Shown: positions 31,338 to 42,474 of the stretch, piece by piece | Layout: the number at the start of each line of letters is the position of its first letter | Position numbering within the stretch: the stretch's first letter is position 1 | Assembly (NCBI RefSeq): GCF_023159225.1 | Contig: NC_063166.1 | Coordinates: forward strand, 47,609,149 to 47,673,148 | Direction: 5' to 3' | DNA: 64,000 nucleotides | Source of the DNA: Perognathus longimembris pacificus | Lineage: Eukaryota > Chordata > Mammalia > Rodentia > Heteromyidae | Notes under the pieces: model-generated | What the model saw: the letters and a program-made list of their open reading frames with translations, nothing else | The model's database searches: none | What the model was told of the DNA's origin: nothing | Translations under genes and position numbers: made by a program

Positions 31338-31415
31338 TTTTGTGTGTGTGTGAAAATCTGGCTGTATATCTTCTAGAGTTCTGGAATTACAGGCAAGTAC
31401 CACCACACCTGGCAC
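31338..31415 (-). mobile_element. B1-like fragment
   Basis: 'tggaattacaggcaagtacc' then 'accacacctggca'. Confidence 0.5.
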
Positions 31416-31561
31416 TTTTGGGGAGGCTTTAAAACTACAAATTCCATTTCTTTAGAATTTTTAGGGTTAGATTATTATTATCTATTATCTAGGGTATAGA
31501 TGATTTATTTCACGTTAGAGAACTTGTGATTTTCAAGGATTTGGAACATTTAATCTGTCTT

Positions 31562-31766
31562 TTTTTTTGGCCAGTCCTGGGGCTTGGACTCAGGGCCTGA
31601 GCACTGTTTCCCTGGCTTCTTTTTGCTCAAGGCTAGCACTGTCCCACTTGAGCCACAGCGCCACTTCTGACCGTTTTCTGCATATGTGGTGCTGGGGAAT
31701 TGAACCCAGGGCCTCATGTATACTAGGCAAGCACTCTTGCCACTGGGCCATATCCCCAGCCCCATT
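31562..31766 (-). mobile_element. A-SINE in old L1
   Basis: Flanks 'catttaatctgtctt' and 'catttaatctatctt' form a target duplication with one mismatch. Confidence 0.92.
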
Positions 31767-32689
31767 TAATCTATCTTACATATGCATTAATGCAGTATCT
31801 TCCTTTTAATGTTTATGAGTTTCAATATGCAAAGAGGTTTTTTTCTTTTGTTTTTAACAAGGCAATTTGTATCTTTTCACACACTGGTTTTAATTTTTTA
31901 CTGATCTCAAAATACCAGCTGGGGACTTCATTGATTCTTTTTCTATTACTTTTCTGTTTCTGATTTTATCACTTTATTATTTTCATTCTTCTACCCTGTG
32001 TGTTAATTTTGTTCTTTTTTCCTCGATTCTTGGGATGGGAGCTGAGATGATTATTTTGAGGCTTTTTCTAATGTAAGCAGTTAGAGATAGAAATTACCAT
32101 TGGAAATCTATGTGCTTTAGCTACAGCCCAAAGATTTTTTTTAAAATAAATTTTGAAGTTTCCCTTGAAATACTTTCTTTAACCAAAGGACTTTTGAGAA
32201 ATGTGTTAATATCTAAGTATATAGAGACTTTTTGATATCACTTAGTGATGTCTAATTCCATTGTGTTGTAACAATATACTTTATGTGATTGAATTTTCTT
32301 GGTGTATGTTTTATGACCCAGAATATGGGATGTCTTAGCAAATGTTCAATATCAGGTTGAGAAGAATGTGTGTTCTGCTATTACATTCTCTGAATACTGA
32401 TGACCCAGTTGTTCAGTGATTCTATTCAGTTCATCTATATCTGTAATGACTTTCTGCCATTTGTATGTCAGTTGATAGAAGGGTATTGACGTTTCCATAT
32501 GTCATAGTGGACATGGTTGTTTTCCCTGCTCTTCTGTCAGATTTTGCCTCTTGTATTTTGATACTTGTTGTTAGGTACTTAATGTCAAGAATTCTTGTGT
32601 CTCCATCTAGAAATGACCATCAGAGTCCTCAATTTGTTTGCTTCTTTCCCTATCTTTTGTTTTAGGATCTCTTGATGGAATTCTATGAG

Positions 32690-33684
32690 TAGAGAAGAGA
32701 CTGTAAATACCATGGAAGGAATATTAATTTCCATTAAGAAGATCCCCAAGACCAGGAAAGCTAGAGGAGGCTGTAGGTTCTCAGAGAAAAAAAGATCTTC
32801 TCACTCTTTAGAATATCCTGGGGAAGGGCAGAAACTCCAGCTGGGAGGTTCCCAGCTGATGAAGACTGAGGGATTTTGGTCTCCAAGCTTCAGTAAAATT
32901 GCCTGTGTTTATTTTGATACAGTTGTTTTAGGTCTACCTGAGTTCTAGAGTCAAGGGCAGGCTGCTGACCTATCCAGTCTAATCATTTACAAAGTTTAGA
33001 TTTCTTTTTCTTCAGGATACTGGCTACAACAGGAAGTTGGAAATTTATACGGGTTTGTTCCTCCTTATTATTATAAGTTTGTTCTCTGCCATTTACACAG
33101 TACTTATTAAACAGCATTTAATATCAGCCAGAGGACAAAGCGTATGTGTAGTCTTATTTGTGACTATATGGACTCCAAGGTGTTGTATGTATGATTTCAC
33201 CACCACTTTGCAGAAAAGTTCTTCAGGAAGATGATGCCTAAACATTCCTGAAGCTGGGGTATATAAATTTTATAGTGGTCACTAAGTAACTAGAAATTGT
33301 GCTACTAGTGGCTGGACACAGGATGGTTGGGGCCAACTACTGGACTCGGGTTCTTTATCTTTTTAGAGTGAAACTAACTCTGTATACCTAAGACCTTTCA
33401 CTTTTGCTAACAAGAGTTGATGACCTGTGAATTTCACTAATAAATAACTGTATCTAACTTTCACTATGTAATCAAGTATAGTTGTAGAAATATTTGTAGC
33501 ACTTGCCTTCAGAGAATGTGTTTCCTAATTAAAAGCTAGAATAGTCACCCCAGCACTTTCCTTTCATGGTGAAAATGATACTTATATCTATCTGGTTTAT
33601 AGCTTAGTCCATTTAGTGTACACATCTCTCTGTGATAAAATATTTAAAGATAAACCATGGGTATCAAGCTACTGTGAAGAAATA
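32690..33684. other. Non-repetitive intron-like block
   Basis: Contains an 87-codon open frame (32685-32948) with no recognisable domain and no splice sites of note; treated as chance. Confidence 0.45.
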
Positions 33685-33689
33685 GAACT

Positions 33690-34030
33690 TAGGGCTCCAT
33701 GCAGATGGCCCCCACCTGCTTAAGTCTGTGCCCAGTACCTGTGTTACCTAGGTAACTGGCACACCTGGAGGCAGTTACCTCCTTCTCTGAGCTCACATCC
33801 AATCCACCTGGCCATACCTCCCGCCTTTTCCTATATAATCCTGCTTAACACAGTCCTCACTCTCTTTCCTTTTCTCTCTTATTCTCTCTTGCTCATTTCT
33901 CTCTTTTTCCCTTCTTCCTTCCCCTCTGTCTCCCCACACCTCCATCTTGTTTGGTCTGGCAGTTTGCTCTCTTCCAATAAACTATTCTTCCTGTACCATG
34001 TGGTGAGTTTTCTTTCTGGAGAATCTTACA
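33690..34030 (+). mobile_element. Probable solo LTR (class II-like)
   Basis: A 341-bp element flanked by GAACT (33685-33689 and 34031-34035). It has a CCAAT-like 'catccaatcc' (33798), a TATA box 'cctatataatcc' (33830) and AATAAA (33977), followed by a U5-like end ...TTACA. The 5' end reads TAGGG instead of TG, so either G changed to A or the boundary is off by a base or two. A pyrimidine-rich R/U5 stretch lies at 33855-33945. Class is a guess from layout. Confidence 0.65.
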
Positions 34031-34234
34031 GAACTAATTGGTAGTAACAAAGTAGATTAAAAATGAGAAAGGCCCTAGGGCGTCAGATATTTTAAGCTTT
34101 GCACAACCTGGAGTATGGATTGCAGTATTCCAGTAATAGAAGTTGGCTTTCCTGCCATTTCAGAACCAGGTTCAAATTTAATAATAAAAAAGCCTGATTT
34201 TTTGACAAAATCAGGTTTGTAGAAATCTGCTAAT

Positions 34235-34475
34235 CAACTCTTTCTTATTATAACAAAATACCTAAGAAAATTGAAGAAATGTTTACTTTGGCTCACAGTT
34301 TCAGAGGTCTCAGTGTATGGTACTTTGGGACTATGGCTACACAGTATACCAGGATAGAGGGAGCTGCTCGCTCACCTAATGGCAACTTGGAAGAGAGGGT
34401 AGGTAAAAAGGGCTGGGTCCTAACATCCCTTTCAGAAGCATCCCCCCAGTGAATTTGTTTCCTCCCACTAGGTTC
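34235..34475 (-). mobile_element. MaLR-type LTR, first part
   Basis: 'attataacaaaatacctaag ... ggctcacagtttcagaggtc' in the style of a MaLR LTR read backwards. Its other end lies at 37298-37420 ('gagctcatctttcatgcaga ... ggggacactt'), displaced 2.8 kb by later insertions. Confidence 0.6.
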
Positions 34476-34489
34476 TTTTTTTTTTTTTT

Positions 34490-34729
34490 TCTTTTTTGTC
34501 ACTAGTACTGAGACTTAAGAACCTGGGGTTCAATGGGGGTTGTCTCTAGCGTTTATACTCAAGGCTGGAGCTCTACCATTTGTTCCAAAGTTCCACTTCT
34601 GGTGTTTAGTGGTTAATTAGAGGTGAGAGTTTCATGGACTTTTCCTGCCTGGGTTGACCTTGAACTGTGATCCTCAGATCTTAACCTCATGAGTAGTTAG
34701 GATCACAGATGTGAGCCACCTGGGGCTAG
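34490..34729 (-). mobile_element. B-SINE (first layer of insertion stack)
   Basis: Follows 'ctaggttc' (34468-34475) and is followed by 'ctaggctccac' (34730), a decayed target duplication. Confidence 0.8.
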
Positions 34730-34740
34730 CTAGGCTCCAC

Positions 34741-34955
34741 TTTTTTTTTTTTTTTTTGGCTAGTCTGGGGTTTGAACTCAGGGCCTGAGCACCTTCCATG
34801 GCTTTTACTCAAAGCTAGCACTCAACCACTTGAGCCACAGTGCCTCCTCTGACTTCTTTTTTTTTTTTTTTTTTGTATATGTGGTGCTGAGGAATTGATC
34901 CCAGGCTTCATATATGCTAGGCAAGCACTCTACTACTAGGCCACATACCCAGCCT
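34741..34955 (-). mobile_element. A-SINE (second layer)
   Basis: Exact target copies 'taggctccac' at 34731-34740 and 34956-34965. Poly-T tracts at both the tail and mid-element. Confidence 0.9.
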
Positions 34956-35177
34956 TAGGCTCCACATTTTTAAAATATAATTTTGTTTTTATTAAGGTAT
35001 TATATAGAAGGTATTATACATTACATGTAATGAGTACATTTTTTTTTTAGACAATGTCACCCCTTCTTTCACTTTCCTCCTGCCTGCACTTGTTTATCCT
35101 CCCTTCTTCCATTTCTGTGCCTCCTTTATCCCTCCCCCCCCCACACCACAAAAGACAGAAACAAAACAAAACAAAAG

Positions 35178-35369
35178 GGTTGGGAATATGGCCTAGTGGT
35201 AGAGTGCTAGCCTTGCATACATGAAGCCCTGGGTTCAATTTCTCAGCACCACATATATAGAAAAGCCAGAAGTGGCACTGTGACTCAAGTGGTAGAGTGC
35301 TAGCCTTGAGCAAAGAGAAGCCAGGGACAGTGCTCAGGCCCTGAGTCAAGCTCCAGGACCGGCTAAATA
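35178..35369 (+). mobile_element. A-SINE
   Basis: Begins 'gggttgggaatatgg' after an A-rich (AAAAC)n run; its tail is replaced by 'ggctaaataaatatgcaag'. Confidence 0.85.
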
Positions 35370-35370
35370 A

Positions 35371-35565
35371 ATATGCAAGCCAGGTGCTGATGGCTCATGC
35401 CTGTAACACTAGCTACTCAGGAAGCTGAGATCTGAGAGTGTGGTTCAAAGACAGCCAGGGCAAGAAAGTCCATGAAGAGAATACCAAAATTGAGATACAA
35501 AGGATAAAAAGACAAACCATAAATAAATAAAATAAAAATAATAAATAAATAAATAAATGAAAACG
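35371..35565 (+). mobile_element. B-SINE 5' part fused to L1 3'UTR piece
   Basis: The B-SINE left part (35371-35475) stops at 'aagaaagtccatgaag' and goes straight into about 45 bp of L1 3'UTR ('gatacaaaggataaaaagac'), then (AAAT)n. The fusion point and SINE variants are the same as in the reverse-oriented copy at 36345-36205. Confidence 0.85.
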
Positions 35566-35849
35566 AAAACAAACACCACCACCCAAACTCCCCATGTTTC
35601 CATTACCTGGAATTTGTTTCTATATATAATGTTTTAAGTGTTCAGAGGCATTATGCTTTTGAGTATCCTCCTTTCGTCTCACTGAATGTGAATGACTAGA
35701 GCCCTATCTAATTTAACATGTCCTGGTGTTTTTTAATTCTAGTTTCTGCATGTGAGAGAAAACGTGTGCCATTTGTCTCTCTTAGCTTGGCTTACCTCAG
35801 TTAACATGATTTATTTTAGGTCTACCCATTTCCCTGCAGATAACACATT

Positions 35850-36345
35850 ATTATTATATTTATTTATTGGGCAGTTATGAGGCATGAACTCAGGGCCTGG
35901 AAGTTGTCCCTGAGCTCTTGATCCACAAGATCTTGAGCCACTTCTGGTTTTCTGGTGGTTAATTGCAGATAGGAGTCTCATGGACTTTCTTTTAAAAATT
36001 TTCATTTTTATTTATTTATTTTTTCTTTATTGTCAAAGTGAAGTACAGAGGGGTTAGAGTTACATACATAAGGCAGTGAGTACATTTATTATTCAACTTG
36101 TTACCTCTTCCCTCATTCCCCCCCTCACCCATCCTCATTCCCCTCCCCCCCATGAGTTGTACAGTTGGTTTACACCAAATGGTTTTGTAAGTATTGCTTT
36201 TGGAATGGTTTGTCTTTTTATCCTTTGTCTCTTGATTTTGATATTCCCTTCATGGACTTTCTTGCCCTGGCTGTCTTTGAACCACACTCTCAGATCTTAG
36301 CTTCCTGAATAGCTAGTGTTACAAGCATGAGCCACCAGCACCTGG
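35850..36345 (-). mobile_element. B-SINE opened by an L1 3' end
   Basis: The two SINE parts (36345-36251 and 35991-35850) are separated by the L1 fragment at 35992-36250. Confidence 0.88.
35992..36250 (-). mobile_element. Short L1 3' end nested in B-SINE
   Basis: 259 bp of L1 3' terminus with target duplication 'catggactttctt' (35979-35991 and 36251-36263). 5'-truncated. Confidence 0.92.
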
Positions 36346-36394
36346 CTTGCATATCATGCTTCCTAATGGCTGTGTAAAATTCCATTGTGTATAG

Positions 36395-36504
36395 GTACGA
36401 CATATTTTAGATCCACTCATCTATTGTAGGGCATCTGGGCTGTTCCCATGTACGACATGTTTTAGATCCACTCATCTATTGTAGGGCATCTGGGTTGTTC
36501 CCAT
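36395..36504. repeat. 55-bp tandem duplication in L1 ORF2
   Basis: Unit starting 'gtacgacat(a/g)ttttagatcc' at 36395-36449 and 36450-36504, two substitutions between copies. Confidence 0.95.
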
Positions 36505-37297
36505 AACTTGGCTATTGTGACTAGTGCAGCAGTGAACATGGATGTGCAAGTGTCTTTATGGTATTCTGACTTGTAATACTCTTGGTAGATGCCCAAGAAT
36601 GTATGACTGTGTCATAGGGAAGTTCTGTTTTTGAGGAACTTCTGGACTGCCATCCAGAGTGGTTGTACTCATTGTCGTTCCCACCAATGGTGCAATAAGA
36701 TTCCTTTTCTCCACATTCCCACTAGCAATTGTTCAAATTATTGATGTTGGCCAATCTAACTGTGTGAAATGCAATCTCAAAATTGTTTTTATTTGAACTT
36801 CTTTTATGGCTAGGGATGTTGAGTATTTCCTCATATGTTTATTTGCCATTCTTCTTTTTTCAGCAAAATCTCTCTTTAGCTCTTTTGCCCAGTTAGTGAT
36901 TGGTTTATTCGTTTTAATTTGTTGAGCTGCTGGTATATTTTGGATTGCTGGTAAAGATCTTTTCCCAGTCTGTCAGCTGTTTTTCTAGTTTAGTAACTAT
37001 GTCCTTTGCTGTGCAGAAACTTTTGATTTTGACATAATCCCATTTTTCAAATCTCTCTTCTATCTGCTGTGCCACTGGGACTCTTTTTGAAAAGTTTCTG
37101 CCTGTACCTTTAAGTTCTGCTGTTTCTTCTACTTTCTCTTGCAACAATTTCAGATCAGGTGCAGTCTTTGATCCACTTTGAGTTGATAGTGAATGGTGAT
37201 AAACAGGGACCCACTTTAGTTTTCTACATATGGATATCCAATTTTCCCAGCACTAATTACGAAGAAGCTATCTTTCCCCACTGTTTATAGGCTCCAC

Positions 37298-37420
37298 TTC
37301 TGAACGATTTCACTTCTTTTCCCTCCCCATGACTGCCATGGTCTGGAGCTCATCTTTCATGCAGAGGCATTTGGGGACACTTACCCAAACCAGGACAAAT
37401 AGACATCTGTTACATAATTA
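37298..37420 (-). mobile_element. MaLR-type LTR, second part
   Basis: Continuation of the LTR at 34235-34475 after the insertion stack. Confidence 0.5.
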
Positions 37421-38254
37421 TATAGTCAAAATATAATTTAAATAGCAATAAAACCACAAAACAATTCAGACTGTGTAATAAGTAGTGTTTTCTGCTAGGA
37501 TGAAATCGCCACAGGGTACACAAGAACATCCTGTCTGCTGTGGAATTCGTGCTCTGGATTTGTTTTGCCTTTATACTGTGTGCCTGTGCTGCTGTATACC
37601 ATGGCCTTGCTTATATTTTCTCGAGTATGAAAAGAGCTCTGCATAGTGGGCCATGATGTCACTTGTTCCAAAAGTGTGATTCATGATTAAGTTTGCCTCT
37701 GGTCTTTCCATCCATAGATGCAAATGCCAGTGCTAGCACTAAGTTTTTGAGGCAGGAAAAACCATCTAGTACCACATAGAAAACTCTGTCCCCTGAGAAT
37801 ATGGGGAGATTGAGAAATTTTGTTCTGTAGTTTCTCCTCTTGCCTTTTAATGGCTAGTCTAGGGACAGCAAGGCTTCAGCCTGAGGGTACTGCACTTGGT
37901 GAAACTCTGTGTTCTACCACCATGAGCTTATTTTCTGCAAATTTCCTGAAATTAGTGTACTAGAATTGTCTAGGTTTGAACCAGGGGACAAAAATAATGT
38001 TAAACAGCTGTTCTTACCCAGGGAAGGCGTCTTGAGTCTTGGTAGAGTGCAGGTTGAAAAGTGCCTGTCTTCTCTATGTGCCTTTGCCTCTCCTGACTCT
38101 GTCCCTCTAACTTCCTGAAAAATTTGCCCCTCTACAGAGAATGTTCCACACCTCACCATCAGTCATATACATAACCTCCTTGTGACTGTGGAGCACTGTG
38201 CCAGCTCTTTGAAACCCATCAGCTATTTCCTTGGAGAATATAGAATTAAATGCT
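37421..38254. other. Non-repetitive intron-like block
   Basis: No repeat recognised. Overlapping open frames on both strands at 37909-38159 (69 and 81 codons) without domains; probably chance. Confidence 0.45.
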
Positions 38255-38490
38255 GCCCCCTCATGCTTAGAATCCTAACTACTTAGGAGGCTGAGATCTG
38301 AGGATTGTGCTTTGAGGCCAGCCCAGGCAGAAAAATCTGTGAGACTCTTTTCACATCCACTTAACCACCAAAAAGACAGAAGTAGAGCTGTGGCTCAAGT
38401 GGTAGAGTTCCAGCCATGAGCAAAAAAGCTGAGAGATAGTGGTCAGGCCCTGATTTCAAGCCCCAATACCAGCATACACACAAAAAAAGA
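38255..38490 (+). mobile_element. B-SINE
   Basis: 'gaatcctaactacttaggag' to 'caataccagcatacacac'. Confidence 0.8.
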
Positions 38491-38784
38491 TGAAAAGGAA
38501 AAGAATTTCAGATTTTAGAAAGCAGGCTGAAGAATGCTTTGGTTCAAAGACCCCCCTGAAGTCATTTTAAGGTACATATTTGGCTGATCTGTAGGTTCAC
38601 TGTTTAGCTGTTTTTGGAAGAGAAAGACCATCCTTCCAGAGTTTTCCTCAGCATTTAGAGGTATGTGTGTGCAGATACCAGTGGTGGTTATCTTGTACTC
38701 GATTTAAATGTGGCAGTCATCTCCCCCACGCTTTCTGTTTTATTTTTCTCCACACCACTTATTATCTGAAATATGATTTGTGAG

Positions 38785-38865
38785 GGATAAGGGCTATAGC
38801 TAGTTCGTTGCCTGGCACGTACAAGTTCCTGGATTCCATCCTCAGCATTACCAAATCAAGTTTTA
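38785..38865 (+). mobile_element. ID monomer
   Basis: 'ggctatagctagttcgttgc ... attccatcctcagcattacc'. Confidence 0.65.
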
Positions 38866-39054
38866 AAAAGTATAATTGTTTATTTATTGTTTGCCTCCCC
38901 CTAGGGAATGTAAGCCTCACAAGTAAGAGGTCTTTGGTCTTTGTCTGTTTTGTTTGCTGCCATATCCCAAAAACTTAGGATGTTGTGAAGTACGTACATA
39001 GTGTACTCAGTAAATACTTGTAGAATGAGATTTTCAACTTGTATTTCCCCCAAA

Positions 39055-39180
39055 TCTGCTTTTGAGTGAGATAGAATCTATCTTGGCTAGGTTAGCTTCA
39101 AGCTCCTGGGCTCAAGTGATCTATTTGGATCACCTCTGGAGTAGTTAGGACTACATACCCATACCACTGTGTTTGGCCTT
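39055..39180 (-). mobile_element. B1-like monomer
   Basis: 'agctcctgggctcaagtgat' and 'ggagtagttaggactacata': close to the 7SL-derived ancestral form. Confidence 0.7.
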
Positions 39181-39940
39181 CCTGTTTTCTAAAGATAGGC
39201 TATCTGTGGTTTGTGCGTATGCACCACATACGTCTTCCCTTTTCATGGGTATTCTGAAGTTGTAGCTTAATGCTGTTTCTTTCTGCTCCTGGAGCTGAGC
39301 AGAGCATTTCATATTTCCTGGGGGTGACTTACAGATGGTAATGTGCTCTGTGGCCTTGGCTTATTTATTGCATGGGGAGAAGGAACTTCTGACTTGGCTT
39401 CATTCACAGGAACCAAGATTTCTGGGTGTGCAGATCCCTAAGGCTCAGTGCTGATCATCACATGATAATCACTTATGTTGAACAAGGTTGTACTGGCCTC
39501 TTGAGACAAACAGAAGCTGACAGGTAATTGCTGAAAAGCAAAAACATCACAAAACATGTAAAACTCTGGAGAATAACACAATGCTTTGGAAGCAAAACAA
39601 CCTCAGTGGGAAAAGCAGAATGTGTAAGTTGGTGTCTTGCTTCTGTTGTTTAATGTTGGGACTCTTCAGGTAAGCTTGCTGTGAATATGAAATGAGACAC
39701 AGGCCCCACCATGCCTGGCCTTGTAGTTATGACTGATTTCTTTCACTGAGGATAATGTTTTCAGGGCTCATTAATTACTTCATCCAAACATTTCTGTTTT
39801 TAAAAAATGTTTAGAATACTTTGTTTACTTACTTTGATGTAGACTCTTACTCCCTTTCTAAATCTAGCCTCAACTTAATCTTCTTTTCCTTCACCTGCTT
39901 CCACCTGTTCATGTTGAAATTATATCTGTTTGCCATCACA
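39181..39940. other. Non-repetitive intron-like block
   Basis: Nothing recognised except a possible ancient L1 scrap at 39710-39810. Confidence 0.4.
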
Positions 39941-39944
39941 GGGC

Positions 39945-40085
39945 TTTTTAGGAAAGTATTTTTTAATTAGCATACCATAGGTTTACACAAGGTTCTATTG
40001 TAACATTTCCTCGAGAATGTACACAGTATATTCTGATCCAAAATACCCCTTCTATTACTCTCTCCTATTCCACTCCCCCCTTACC
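39945..40085 (-). mobile_element. Old L1 3'UTR fragment
   Basis: 'aattagcataccataggttt ... gaatgtacacagtatattct' style. Confidence 0.5.
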
Positions 40086-40107
40086 AAAACAGTTGTTTTA
40101 TTTTTAT

Positions 40108-40355
40108 TTTGTGTGTGTGTGTGTGTGTGGTGTGAGTGTTTTCTAGGGGCTTGAATTCAGGGCCTGCACACTGTCCCTGGGCTGTTTTGCTTAAGACTAA
40201 TGCTTTATCACTTGAGCTACAGCTCCATTTCTGGACTTTTGGTGGTTAATCAAGAGTCATAGACTTTTCTACTTGGGCTATCTTTGAACCATTGTCCTTA
40301 AATCTCCGCTTCCTGAATAACAAGGATTACAGATATGAGCCACTGGCATGTGGCT
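40108..40355 (-). mobile_element. B-SINE with (GT)n at its tail
   Basis: (GT)n 40111-40130 is the decayed tail; ends 'gagccactggcatgtggc'. Confidence 0.8.
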
Positions 40356-40356
40356 T

Positions 40357-40545
40357 GTTTATTTATTTATTTATTAATTAAGTTTTGTTGACAAAGTGTT
40401 GTGCAAAAGGGGTACAGTTACATAAGAGGGCAGTGAGTACATTTCTTGTGATATCTTACACCCTCGTTTCTCTTTCCCTTCCCTAGATCAGGTAGGCATA
40501 TATACAATACCCAGTGTACAAAAAACATATACATATACATATATT
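40357..40545 (-). mobile_element. L1 3' terminus, same subfamily as the full-length L1
   Basis: About 180 bp nearly matching 14735-14910 ('gacaaagtgttgtgcaaaag', 'gtgatatcttacaccct'). Shows that the subfamily of the 14724 element was active elsewhere. Confidence 0.88.
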
Positions 40546-40547
40546 TT

Positions 40548-40778
40548 ATTTTCTTGGTTGTGGGGCTTGTGCTATGGGCCTGGATACTGTCCTGAGCTCT
40601 TTTTGCTTAAGACTAGCACTATACCACTTTGAGCCATAGCACCACTTCTAGTTTTCTGGTGGTTAAATGGAGATAAGAGTCTCATGGACTATCCTGCCCA
40701 GGCTGGGTTTGAATCACAGTTCTCAGATCTCAGCCTCCTGAGTAGCTAGAATTATAGGCTTGATCCACCAGCACCTAC
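40548..40778 (-). mobile_element. B-SINE
   Basis: Complete; ends 'gatccaccagcacctacc'. Confidence 0.82.
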
Positions 40779-40794
40779 CTTGTTTTATTTTTAT

Positions 40795-40831
40795 GAGGCA
40801 AGCACTCTTGCCACTAGGCCATATTCCCAGG
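40795..40831 (-). mobile_element. 37-bp tailless A-SINE 5' fragment with target duplication
   Basis: Only the first 37 nt of an A-SINE (- strand, starting 'cctgggaatatggcctag' and stopping after 'gagtgcttgcctc'), without A-tail. Flanked by a perfect 16-bp duplication 'cttgttttatttttat' (40779-40794 and 40832-40847). The cut lies where a tRNA anticodon loop would be. Confidence 0.9.
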
Positions 40832-40899
40832 CTTGTTTTATTTTTATCTATGCAAACAAACTACTTGGACTGTGTTCATTCTATTCACCTACTTTATTA

Positions 40900-42130
40900 A
40901 TCCTCCTGGTGCCTTCCTGATGTTCATTCCTCAAACAGAGCCTATCCTACTTTCCTGTCATTTTCTTTTTTCATTTAAAAATACTGTGTATTAATGTTAC
41001 CAAGAGATGCCACCATGGTGTTACACACATGCATATACTGTAAGTTGTTCAGAACAACCATCTTTTCTGCTTTTAGGAGACTGTGTTTTTAAGAGCAGTT
41101 TTAGGTTTATAGCCAAATTGAATGGAAAGTACCTAGCATTTCCCCATTCCTCCCTGACCCAAAGCCTTGCCCACCACCAACATCCCTCATCACTATGGAA
41201 TGCATGTTAGAACCCATGAACCCACATGGACTCATTATTACATACAGTTCCCATGAGGGTGTACATTTGATGTTCTACATCCTATGAGATTTGACAAGTA
41301 TAAAATGACGTGTATCATCATTATAACACAGAATAGTTTCAATGCTCTAAGTGACCCCTGTGCTCCACTCACTTGTATCTCTGTCCCTCACCCTCCTGCA
41401 CTGATTTTTTTTTTTTTTTTTTTTTAGCCAGTCCTGGGGCTTGGACTCAGGGCCTGAGCACTGTCCCTGGCTTCTTTTTGCTCAAGGCTAGCACTCTGCC
41501 ACTTGAGCCACAGCGCCACTTCTGGCCGTTTTCTGTGTATGTGGTGCTGGGGAATTGAACCCAGGGCCTCATGTATGTGAGGCAAGCACTCTTGCCACTA
41601 GGCCATATCCCCAGCCCCCTGCACTGATTTTTGTCCTTACAGTTTTGCCTTTTCCAGAATGCTCTATAGTTGAAATTATTATAGCATGTGACATTTTCAG
41701 GTTATCTTCTTTCACTTAGCAATATGAGTATATTTAAGGTTCTTCCACATCCTCTCAGTACGCATTTCATTTTGGCACTGAGTGAGAATCTACTGTGTGA
41801 TGTACAAGAACATCTTGATTGCTTCCAAGTTTTGGTAGTTTTAACCTCTAAAATAATTTATGTGCATTGCTTTTTTGGCTTGTTCTCATTTAGTTCAATT
41901 TTCTACTTGTTGGGTTAAACACCCAGGAGAGTGACTGTTGGATATGAAGTAAGAATATGTTTAGTTTTGGAAGAAACTGCCAGACAGAATGAGGGAGAAT
42001 TCCTGTTGCTTCTAATCCACCAGTATTTGGTGCTGTTAGGATTCTTCTGGGTTTGTACCATTCTGTTAGGTATGCAGTGGTATCTCAATGTATTTACTGT
42101 TCTCTAGTTGTTGAGCATAATTTTTACGTT
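40900..42130 (-). mobile_element. Ancient L1 (L1M-like) 3'UTR and ORF2 end
   Basis: 'gagcagttttaggtttatag', 'catgagggtgtacatttgat' and, past the SINE, 'gttttgccttttccagaatg' follow the order of old mammalian L1 3' ends read in reverse. The paralogous stretch at 56785-57600 shows the same order. Confidence 0.75.
41405..41617 (-). mobile_element. A-SINE in ancient L1
   Basis: Target duplication 'ctgcactgattttt' (left flank about 41396 and right flank from 41619). Confidence 0.95.
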
Positions 42131-42217
42131 TTATCTGTGTATCTTCTTCAGTGAGGTATCCCTCATATCTTTTGCTTGTTTTTTGATTAGGCTGTTGAAG
42201 CTAAAAAGCATTCTTCC

Positions 42218-42362
42218 ACCTGGCCAGAAAAGTCCATGAGATTTTATCTCCAGATAAACAATAAATGCCAGACTGGAGGCATGGCTCATGTGTTTGTAGA
42301 GTGCCAACTGAGAAAGCAAGCCAAACAGGGTCAAGGAAGATCCCTGAATTCAAGCCCAAGAA
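42218..42362 (+). mobile_element. B-SINE, 5'-truncated
   Basis: 'gccagaaaagtccatgagat' to 'gaattcaagcccaag'; ID unit diverged. Confidence 0.65.
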
Positions 42363-42474
42363 TCTGTTTTTAAATAGATGAAACTCTTTAATTACACTGC
42401 ATTGAATGAGCTAAAAAATGAGATTGAGAGTTTTTATAAAGAACTAACTACAAGCAATTAGAGTGATGATTATG

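Larger units (their letters stand above)
30120..32680 (-). mobile_element. Old L1 ORF2 fragment
   Basis: About 2.5 kb of antisense L1 ORF2 text from the reverse transcriptase region (30150-30700) to the endonuclease region (32040-32560). No long open frame. Hosts an ID (30880), a B1 piece (31338) and an A-SINE (31562). Confidence 0.8.
34966..37287 (-). mobile_element. 5'-truncated L1 (third layer) with nested insertions
   Basis: 3'UTR at 34970-35800 and ORF2 C-terminal part at 35800-37287 (antisense 'aagatcttttcccagtctgt', 'tgtgcagaaactttt'). Flanked by 'taggctccac' (34956-34965 and 37288-37297). Contains an A-SINE, a B/L1 chimera, a B-SINE with an L1 inside it, and a 55-bp tandem duplication. 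No intact ORF. Confidence 0.88.

Noticed and set aside
32685..32948. 87-codon open frame as a possible exon
   Set aside because: No recognisable motif, no convincing splice sites, normal length for chance in this window.
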